Shown here piece by piece: positions 1 through 5,034 of a stretch of 5,370 bases of DNA. The notes beneath the pieces are model-generated. The model was not told the origin of the DNA and made no database searches. It saw only the letters and a list, made by a program, of their open reading frames with translations. The stretch is taken from contig JAFGPZ010000012.1 of assembly GCA_016935935.1 (NCBI GenBank), positions 1-5,370 of the forward strand, written 5' to 3'. The DNA is from Deltaproteobacteria bacterium. GTDB lineage: Bacteria; Desulfobacterota; Syntrophia; Syntrophales; UBA2210. A program made the position numbers and the translations under genes. The first letter of the stretch is position 1. Every line of letters begins with the position of its first letter.

Positions 1-1230
1 CTTCACTGGTCCAGTGAGAGGGAAGCCATCAAGGAGATACAGACCATTAAGGAAAGGATGGAAGAATTCAAGACAGAGGAACAGAACGCCCAGAGGATCG
101 GCGACCTGGCCAGAGCGGCAGAAATTCGCTATGGAACACTGGTAGAACTGGAAAGAGATCTGGAGGGAAAAGCGGCTGCCCTCGACCAGTCACAGGCAGA
201 CAAAAAGATGCTGAAGGAAGAAGTTGACGATGAGGACATAGCGAAAGTAGTTGCGAAGTGGACTGGCATTCCTGTCGCCAGGATGATGGAGAGTGATATA
301 GAAAAACTGCTTCATATGGAGGACAGGCTCAGACAGCGAGTCATCGGGCAGGAAGAAGCGATAAATGCTGTGTCAAACGCCTTGAGACGGGCGCGATCAG
401 GTCTGCAAGACCCTAACCGTCCCATAGGTTCATTCATATTCATGGGGCCCACAGGAGTGGGAAAGACAGAGCTATCAAAGGCGCTGGCCGAATTCATGTT
501 TGATGATGAGCAGGCCATGATAAGAATCGATATGTCGGAATTCATGGAGAAGCATTCCGTTTCCAGATTGATAGGAGCCCCTCCTGGATATGTGGGATAC
601 GAAGAGGGTGGATACCTGACGGAGTCCGTTCGAAGGAGACCCTACTCGGTATTGCTCTTCGACGAAATAGAAAAAGCCCATCAGGATGTGTTCAATATCA
701 TGCTGCAGATACTGGATGACGGAAGATTGACTGACGGCCACGGCCGAACCGTGGATTGTAAAAACACCATTGTAATCATGACATCGAACATCGGCGGACA
801 GTGGATACAGGACTTTTCGCTGACCGAGGAAGAAAGACAGCAAAGGACATCTGAATCTCTTCGGACTACCTTCAAGCCTGAATTTCTCAACAGGATCGAC
901 GATATAATCAATTTCCGCGCCCTCACCATAAAAGACATAGAACAGATCATTGATATTCAGATAGGCCGAATTCAGAAAAGACTTCAGGACAGAAAGATCC
1001 ATCTCGAATTGACCGATGCGGCAAAGAGCTACCTGTCCGCGGCGGGTTACAGTCCAATATATGGAGCCAGGCCTCTGAAGAGAACACTTCAGAAAATAAT
1101 AGAAAACAGCCTGGCGACAAAGATGCTCGAAGGAACCTTCACAGAGGATGATCATATCTTGGCTGACATAGATAAAAAGGGTGAGGTTGTTTTTACCAAA
1201 AATAACCGGGCAGAAGGGAGCATAGAATAA
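1..1230 (+). CDS. clpB: ClpB disaggregase, C-terminal half (5' end outside window)
   Basis: This is the C-terminal 409 residues of ClpB, the cytoplasmic hexameric AAA+ chaperone that threads aggregated proteins through its pore together with DnaK/DnaJ/GrpE. The frame is open from base 1, so the gene is cut by the window edge. The family is about 860 residues, so the N-domain, NBD1 and most of the middle domain lie upstream. Fragment residues 1 to about 65 are the end of the coiled-coil middle domain, including GDLARAAEIRYG. NBD2 follows. It has the Walker A motif GPTGVGKT at fragment residues 149-156, pore loop GYVGYE near 196-201, Walker B LLFDEIEK near 218-225, sensor-1 MTSN near 260-263, arginine finger in FLNRID (Arg near 298) and sensor-2 GAR near 355-357. 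All key ATPase residues are intact. The C-terminus carries a short charged extension ending EGSIE. ClpC/ClpA are less likely because the middle-domain and NBD2 wording is ClpB-like. The promoter is not visible. Confidence 0.97.
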   Translation, partial: LHWSSEREAIKEIQTIKERMEEFKTEEQNAQRIGDLARAAEIRYGTLVELERDLEGKAAALDQSQADKKMLKEEVDDEDIAKVVAKWTGIPVARMMESDIEKLLHMEDRLRQRVIGQEEAINAVSNALRRARSGLQDPNRPIGSFIFMGPTGVGKTELSKALAEFMFDDEQAMIRIDMSEFMEKHSVSRLIGAPPGYVGYEEGGYLTESVRRRPYSVLLFDEIEKAHQDVFNIMLQILDDGRLTDGHGRTVDCKNTIVIMTSNIGGQWIQDFSLTEEERQQRTSESLRTTFKPEFLNRIDDIINFRALTIKDIEQIIDIQIGRIQKRLQDRKIHLELTDAAKSYLSAAGYSPIYGARPLKRTLQKIIENSLATKMLEGTFTEDDHILADIDKKGEVVFTKNNRAEGSIE

Positions 1231-1241
1231 ATCTGTTTAAT

Positions 1242-1260
1242 GAAGGTATTCTGCACCTTC
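1242..1260 (+). other. Small hairpin just after clpB
   Basis: GAAGGT (1242-1247) pairs perfectly with ACCTTC (1255-1260) around a 7-base loop, starting 12 bases after the clpB stop. No T-run follows, so it is not a canonical intrinsic terminator. It could protect the 3' end of the clpB mRNA or be chance. Confidence 0.3.
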
Positions 1261-1376
1261 TGAGCGGAAATTAAGTTTAAGAGGATTACCCAGCTGAAGG
1301 CAATAAGGCGGTTTTAACTTATCTGAATCTTGGACAGTTCATGATAATTGTGTTAGTCAAACTTTTAACATAGCCA

Positions 1377-1393
1377 GCCCCCCTAAAGGGGGC
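1377..1393 (+). promoter_or_regulatory. GC hairpin in the leader of the DUF1844 gene
   Basis: G1377 plus C1378-1382 pairs with G1388-1392 plus C1393, giving six G:C pairs around a five-base loop (CTAAA). The stretch after it is only moderately T-rich (AGTAGATTTACATAATTT), so termination of clpB transcription is possible but weakly supported. The same C-run can instead pair with the Shine-Dalgarno G-run at 1420-1425, which makes a translational role possible. The hairpin is seen directly; any function is inferred. Confidence 0.4.
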
Positions 1394-1419
1394 AGTAGAT
1401 TTACATAATTTCTATCATC

Positions 1420-1425
1420 AGGGGG
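1420..1425 (+). promoter_or_regulatory. Shine-Dalgarno site of the DUF1844 gene
   Basis: AGGGGG lies five bases (ATAAT) before the ATG at 1431 and supports that start. It repeats the 3' arm of the upstream GC hairpin (AGGGGG at 1387-1392) and is complementary to CCCCCT at 1379-1384. Confidence 0.7.
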
Positions 1426-1430
1426 ATAAT

Positions 1431-1847
1431 ATGTCTGACGACGGTGATGAAAAAGGATTTGTAATCAAGGATAGAAGGCTCTTTGATGAGGGGGGAGAGG
1501 CCCGAGAAGACAAAGTTGAAGAGCAGGAAAAGCAAGAAAAAATAAAAGAAGAGGAGGAGAAAAAGGCAGAGACTGATGAGAGTAAAGAGTATTTCTTGCC
1601 GGAAATTAATTTCCCCGGTTTTATTTTATCTCTCCATACCTCGGCCATGTTTCAGTTCGGCGATATTGCCGATCCTGTTTCAAAGGAAAGGAAGCGTAAC
1701 CTGCCTGCGGTAAAACAGACCATTGATATACTGGATATGTTGAAAAAAAAGACGTCTGGCAACCTGGATGATGACGAGGAAAAGCTTCTGGACGGCATCC
1801 TTTACGAACTGAGAATGAGGTACGTAAAGGAATCGGCAAAGTCGTGA
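1431..1847 (+). CDS. DUF1844 domain protein of unknown function
   Basis: This is a 138-residue cytoplasmic protein with no signal peptide. Residues 10-16 (FVIKDRR) match the short opening motif I associate with DUF1844 proteins. Residues about 18-53 are low-complexity and highly charged, dominated by Glu and Lys, and are probably disordered or a short charged helix. Residues 54-132 are the DUF1844 domain: FPGFILSLHTSAMFQFG at 61-77, then the segment 90-112 with QTIDILDMLKKKTSGNL, and the terminal helix with LYELRMRYV at 124-132. The function of the family is unknown to me and no catalytic residues can be named. The gene follows a 200-base leader and has a good ribosome site. Its TGA stop overlaps the ispE GTG (GTGA), so the two are probably translationally coupled. 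An in-frame A-AAA-AAG heptamer occurs at 1745-1751. Confidence 0.9.
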   Translation: MSDDGDEKGFVIKDRRLFDEGGEAREDKVEEQEKQEKIKEEEEKKAETDESKEYFLPEINFPGFILSLHTSAMFQFGDIADPVSKERKRNLPAVKQTIDILDMLKKKTSGNLDDDEEKLLDGILYELRMRYVKESAKS

Positions 1848-2680
1848 TTACAAGAAAGTCGCATGCAAAGGTAAATCTCATCCTGCGGGTGCTTAAAAAG
1901 CGGGAAGACGGCTATCACGATATCCTCAGCCTGATGCAGAGGATAAGTCTCCATGATGAGATGGAGTTCAATATTACCGATGGTGGCATCGACATTCGAT
2001 GTCCAGGGAGCACACTTCCCGAAGGCAGGGAGAACATCGTTTATAAAGCGGTGGAAGCCCTGTTCTCTCAGGTACCGTCTTTCAAAGGTGTGCGTATCAC
2101 AATCAAAAAGAACATCCCTGTAGCAGCCGGACTGGGAGGGGGAAGTTCAAATGCCGCAACGGCTCTCGTTACATTGAACCAGGCAATGAACCTTAACTAC
2201 AGCCCCGGGAAACTGATGAAGATCGGCGCTCGTATAGGAGCAGATGTTCCATTCTTTGTCTTTTCCAAAACTGCATGGGCTTCCGGTATAGGTGATCGTC
2301 TTCAGGAAGCTTTGAATGTTCCGCCCCTCTGGTTTGTACTCATAAATCCCGGCTTTGCCGTTTCGACTAAGGATATATACGAAAGCCTAAATTTAGAATT
2401 GACAAAAGAACGTATAAAGTATAGTATCCATCGGTTTGAATCGGCAGGTCAGGTTGCGGGAGCTCTGTCTAATGATTTAGAGAGCGTCTCTCTCAAGATC
2501 TACCCTGTATTGTCCCGCATCAAGGAACTGTTGATTGCCCATGGGGCGCTTGGTTCTCTGATGTCAGGGAGTGGCCCTACCGTTTTCGGCATCTTTAACA
2601 GTGAAAAAGACGCTGAAGAAGCGGCGCACGAATTGAGAAAGTCAGATATAGGATCTGTTTACACAGCTCATTCTATATAG
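1844..2680 (+). CDS. ispE: 4-diphosphocytidyl-2-C-methyl-D-erythritol kinase
   Basis: IspE is a GHMP-family kinase that phosphorylates the 2-hydroxyl of CDP-methylerythritol with ATP, in the MEP pathway to isopentenyl diphosphate. The product is 278 residues (E. coli 283), so it is full length. The N-terminal substrate motif AKVNLILRVLKKREDGYH spans 8-25, with Lys9 matching the conserved lysine. The ATP-binding GHMP loop PVAAGLGGGSSNAA is at 92-105, the catalytic Asp is in GADVPFF (Asp134), and the C-terminal glycine motif SGSGPTVFG is at 241-249. The start is GTG at 1844. It overlaps the stop of the DUF1844 gene, and the AKVN motif begins only eight residues in, so no later start fits. The nearest purine-rich site, AAAGGA at 1826-1831, is 12 bases away, which suggests dependence on upstream translation. 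The tRNA gene follows 18 bases after the stop. Confidence 0.97.
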   Translation: MITRKSHAKVNLILRVLKKREDGYHDILSLMQRISLHDEMEFNITDGGIDIRCPGSTLPEGRENIVYKAVEALFSQVPSFKGVRITIKKNIPVAAGLGGGSSNAATALVTLNQAMNLNYSPGKLMKIGARIGADVPFFVFSKTAWASGIGDRLQEALNVPPLWFVLINPGFAVSTKDIYESLNLELTKERIKYSIHRFESAGQVAGALSNDLESVSLKIYPVLSRIKELLIAHGALGSLMSGSGPTVFGIFNSEKDAEEAAHELRKSDIGSVYTAHSI

Positions 2681-2698
2681 TTGTTGATTCAGAAGAAC

Positions 2699-2773
2699 TG
2701 GGGCGTCGTCAAGCGGTAAGACACAGGACTTTGGTTCCTGCATTCGGAGGTTCGAATCCTCCCGCCCCAGCCA
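2699..2773 (+). tRNA. tRNA-Gln (anticodon UUG)
   Basis: The full cloverleaf can be drawn. The 7-bp acceptor stem TGGGGCG (2699-2705) pairs with CGCCCCA (2763-2769), starting with the U1-A72 pair also found in E. coli tRNA-Gln. The D-stem is GTC/GAC. The anticodon stem CAGGA/TCCTG (2724-2728, 2736-2740) encloses loop CTTTGGT with TTG at 2731-2733, reading CAA (and CAG by wobble). There is a five-base variable loop, and T-arm GGAGG/CCTCC (2746-2750, 2758-2762) with loop TTCGAAT. The discriminator is G2770 and CCA is encoded at 2771-2773. It lies between ispE and prs on the same strand with short gaps, so it is probably cut out of a polycistronic transcript by RNase P and a 3' nuclease. Confidence 0.97.
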
Positions 2774-2796
2774 TTTTGCAAAGAGGGATAATCATA

Positions 2797-3738
2797 ATGC
2801 TTGACAGAATAAGGGTATTTTCAGGAAATTCCAATCCTGCTCTTGCAGAAAAGATATGCTCGAAATTGGGAATTCCCATAAATGACGCACAAGTTACTCA
2901 ATTCAGCGACGGAGAGACAAGGGTTGAAATCGATGAAAATGTAAGAGGTACCGATGTTTTTATCATCCAGTCTACCTGCCAGCCAGTCAACGTAAGTTTG
3001 ATGGAGCTCCTGATCATGATAGACGGAATGAAGAGGGCATCTGCCGACAGAATAACGGCCGTCATACCATATTACGGCTACGCACGGCAGGATAGAAAGG
3101 TGGTACCAAGAGCACCTATTACGGCGAAACTGGTAGCAGATCTCCTCACTGCTGCAGGAGCAAATCGCGTAATATCGATAGACCTCCACGCAGGACAAAT
3201 ACAGGGATTCTTCAATATCCCGGTGGATAACCTCTTTGCAACTCCTATACTGATAGATTATTTAAAAAAAAATCACACAGAAAACCTCGTGGTGGTTTCA
3301 CCCGATACGGGAGGAGTTGTACGGGCAAGGGCGTTTGCAAAAAGACTGGGGGCATCCCTCGCTATTGTAGATAAGAGAAGAGATGCACCAAATGAATCGG
3401 AAGTCATGAACATTATCGGTAATGTAAAAGATCGATGGGCAGTTATCCTGGACGACATGATCGATACAGCAGGGACGGTTACTCAGGCTGCCGTGGCCTT
3501 GAAGGAACAGGGCGCCATTGATGTATCAACCTGTTGCACTCACGCTGTATTGTCGGGACCCGCTATGGACAGGATAGAGGCATCGCCGATCAAGGAGGTT
3601 GTCGTAACTGACACCATTCCGTTGCATGAACGGGCCAGGTCCTGCAAAAAGATAAAGGTTCTCTCCGTTGCGGGGCTTCTCAGCGAAGCGATGAAAAGAA
3701 TTTATTACAATGAATCCGTAAGTTCACTTTTTATATAG
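2797..3738 (+). CDS. prs: Ribose-phosphate pyrophosphokinase (PRPP synthetase)
   Basis: Prs transfers the pyrophosphate of ATP to ribose 5-phosphate, giving PRPP and AMP; PRPP feeds purine, pyrimidine, NAD, His and Trp synthesis. The protein is 313 residues (E. coli 315). The FSDGE nucleotide-binding segment is at 36-40, RQDRK at 97-101, and the PRPP synthetase signature DLHAGQIQGFF at 129-139 with His131. The catalytic flexible loop KRRDAPNE is at 193-200, and the ribose-phosphate loop DDMIDTAGT at 219-227. All key residues are present, consistent with a class I phosphate-activated enzyme. The start is ATG at 2797, preceded by AGAGGG at 2782-2787 (nine-base spacer). The in-frame TTG at 2731 lies inside the tRNA anticodon and is rejected. 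An A9 run at 3264-3272 falls in the codons for residues 156-159. Nine bases separate it from rplY. Confidence 0.98.
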   Translation: MLDRIRVFSGNSNPALAEKICSKLGIPINDAQVTQFSDGETRVEIDENVRGTDVFIIQSTCQPVNVSLMELLIMIDGMKRASADRITAVIPYYGYARQDRKVVPRAPITAKLVADLLTAAGANRVISIDLHAGQIQGFFNIPVDNLFATPILIDYLKKNHTENLVVVSPDTGGVVRARAFAKRLGASLAIVDKRRDAPNESEVMNIIGNVKDRWAVILDDMIDTAGTVTQAAVALKEQGAIDVSTCCTHAVLSGPAMDRIEASPIKEVVVTDTIPLHERARSCKKIKVLSVAGLLSEAMKRIYYNESVSSLFI

Positions 3739-3741
3739 GAG
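3736..3741 (+). promoter_or_regulatory. rplY ribosome binding site overlapping the prs stop
   Basis: TAGGAG contains the TAG stop of prs (3736-3738). Its AGGAG core lies six bases before the rplY ATG at 3748. A ribosome terminating on prs would sit on this site, favouring coupled translation. Confidence 0.75.
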
Positions 3742-3747
3742 TTACAA

Positions 3748-4410
3748 ATGAAAGCAGCAGCACTAAATGCCAGCATACGTCACGAATCCGGGAAGGGAGC
3801 AGCCCGGAAATTAAGAGCAGCGGGATTTGTCCCTGCTATTTTTTATGGTTACGACACAGAGTCGACAATGATTCAAGTCAATTCCTCGGAACTTATCAAG
3901 TTACTGGAACAGGGGGGTGGAGGAAGTCTCTTCGTCAAGCTTGGAATAAAACCGGACAAGGGAAAATCAGTCGAAAAATTATCCATTATCAAGGATCTTC
4001 AGATTGATTCGCTCAAAAGAAAACTCATCCACGCTGACTTTTACGAAATTGGCCTGGACCGTGTATTGACTATTGATCTGCCTGTTATCCTTCAGGGTAA
4101 CCCCATTGGTATCGATGAAGGGGGAGAGCTCCAGCAACTTAAGAGAGATGTTAAGATTTCCGGACTTCCCTCTATTCTTCCCGAATCAATTGAGATTGAC
4201 ATCAGTCATCTTGGCATAGGCGATTCCGTCAAGGTCGGTGACCTTAACTTTGCAGAAGGAATAGAAATACTGGACACTGAAGATGCTACCATTGTCAATG
4301 TCGCAATGGAGCGGATAAGCGATCTGCCTGAAGAGGGAGAGGGTGAAGCAGATAAAGCTGAGTCGGAAGTCGAAGCCGACGAGTCTGAGGGAGAGGAAGC
4401 GGCAGACTAA
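3748..4410 (+). CDS. rplY: 50S ribosomal protein L25, general stress protein CTC form
   Basis: This is the long (TL5/CTC) version of bL25, which binds 5S rRNA in the large ribosomal subunit. The product is 220 residues, against about 94 for the single-domain E. coli L25. Residues 1 to about 95 are the L25 domain, with the opening motif GKGAARKLRAAGFVPAIFYG at 15-34 and HADFYEIG at 95-102. Residues about 105-188 are the TL5-type C-terminal beta domain (LPVILQGNPIGIDEGGELQ at 111-129, LPESIEIDISHL at 144-155). The final 30 residues are a disordered acidic tail with 15 Glu or Asp. Start ATG at 3748 has AGGAG six bases upstream. The rplY-pth pairing after prs is a common bacterial neighbourhood and fits a shared translation role. 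Confidence 0.96.
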   Translation: MKAAALNASIRHESGKGAARKLRAAGFVPAIFYGYDTESTMIQVNSSELIKLLEQGGGGSLFVKLGIKPDKGKSVEKLSIIKDLQIDSLKRKLIHADFYEIGLDRVLTIDLPVILQGNPIGIDEGGELQQLKRDVKISGLPSILPESIEIDISHLGIGDSVKVGDLNFAEGIEILDTEDATIVNVAMERISDLPEEGEGEADKAESEVEADESEGEEAAD

Positions 4411-4424
4411 AGGCGACTCCCAAC

Positions 4425-4429
4425 AGGAG
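4425..4429 (+). promoter_or_regulatory. Shine-Dalgarno site that decides the pth TTG start
   Basis: AGGAG sits five bases before TTG at 4435. The spacing and the Pth opening motif KLIIGLGNPG directly after it support a TTG start; no ATG or GTG is suitably placed. Confidence 0.8.
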
Positions 4430-4434
4430 ATCAA

Positions 4435-5025
4435 TTGAAGCTTATTATAGGACTTGGGAATCCCGGCAATAGCTATTTATTTACGAGACACAATATGGGA
4501 TTCCTTGTCCTCGATGACCTTGCCAGGCAAGAGTCAATCGCAATGGGTAGCGTAAAGTTCGACTCACAATTTGGCAGGGGAACAGTTTCCGGTGTGTCGG
4601 TCATTCTGGCCAAACCACAAACTTTTATGAACCTCGCTGGAATAGCTGCCGGGAAGCTTGTAAGTTTTTTCAAGCTCGACGCTGGAGATATAATAGTCAT
4701 TCACGATGATTTGGATTTCCCTCTGGGAGATGTTCGAGTTAAACTGGGGGGTGGTGACGGGGGACATAAGGGCATTAGATCCATCATAGACCATCTCGGC
4801 AGTCCTGACTTCGTCAGAGTTAGACTGGGAATAGGCAGACCAAATTCACGATATGACATTGAAAGTTATGTGTTAAAACGCTTCTCTGAGGAAGAGATGA
4901 GAGAAATCCCTGCAATAATCACCGTTGCCTGCGATGCGGTGACCAGGGTTGTTTCGTCTGATCCTCAAAGGGCGATGAACGAGTTTAATATTAAGAACAC
5001 AAAAAATTTGAATCAGGAGGTATAG
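4435..5025 (+). CDS. pth: Peptidyl-tRNA hydrolase
   Basis: Pth cleaves the ester bond of peptidyl-tRNAs that drop off ribosomes, recycling tRNA in the cytoplasm. The product is 196 residues (E. coli 194). The opening motif is KLIIGLGNPG at 2-11 with Asn9, and the catalytic His19 lies in TRHNMGF. KPQTFMNLAG is at 60-69 with Asn66, and HDDLDFPLG at 90-98 with Asp91, the usual partner of the catalytic His. The tRNA-contact loop GGGDGGHKG is at 105-113 with His111. E. coli has Asn114 directly after this His, but here the residue is Lys112. The conserved VRLGIGRP segment at 129-136 is present. The start is TTG with AGGAG five bases upstream, so expression may be modest. It lies 24 bases after rplY and ends nine bases before hppA. 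The remaining active-site residues suggest a working enzyme. Confidence 0.97.
   Translation: MKLIIGLGNPGNSYLFTRHNMGFLVLDDLARQESIAMGSVKFDSQFGRGTVSGVSVILAKPQTFMNLAGIAAGKLVSFFKLDAGDIIVIHDDLDFPLGDVRVKLGGGDGGHKGIRSIIDHLGSPDFVRVRLGIGRPNSRYDIESYVLKRFSEEEMREIPAIITVACDAVTRVVSSDPQRAMNEFNIKNTKNLNQEV
5015..5020 (+). promoter_or_regulatory. Likely hppA ribosome binding site at unusually long spacing
   Basis: AGGAGG lies inside the last codons of pth, 14 bases before the only plausible hppA start (ATG 5035). The pth stop at 5023-5025 is in the same frame, so no earlier hppA start is possible. The perfect sequence but long spacing suggests either inefficient initiation or reliance on ribosomes finishing pth. 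Confidence 0.5.
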
Positions 5026-5034
5026 GCTGAAGCT

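Noticed and set aside
475..1155. Long open frame (226 residues) on the minus strand inside clpB
   Set aside because: It lies wholly opposite a strongly conserved gene, resembles no family I know, and is explained by codon bias of the coding strand. The other minus-strand frames in the window are of the same kind.
1330..1376. Possible promoter for the DUF1844 operon (TTGGAC at 1330-1335 or TTGTGT at 1348-1353)
   Set aside because: Neither has a good -10 box at 16-18 bases; the candidates TTAGTC and TAGCCA match TATAAT poorly. CATAAT at 1404-1409 has no matching -35. A promoter in this gap is likely but I cannot place it.
1377..1410. Intrinsic terminator for clpB
   Set aside because: The stem is strong but no run of T's directly follows it, so I kept it only as a leader hairpin with uncertain function.
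2633..2680. Possible tRNA/prs promoter at the end of ispE (TTGAGA at 2633, TATATA at 2674)
   Set aside because: The two boxes are about 35 bases apart, and neither has a partner at the correct distance.
2731..2796. In-frame TTG that would extend prs by 22 residues at the N-terminus
   Set aside because: The extension lies within the tRNA-Gln gene, starting at its anticodon. The ATG at 2797 has its own AGAGGG site and matches the family N-terminus.
4746..4763. G-rich stretch in pth that could form a two-tetrad G-quadruplex (a similar one lies at 3912-3923 in rplY)
   Set aside because: Both simply encode glycine-rich conserved loops; codon use explains the G-runs, and two-tetrad structures are weak.
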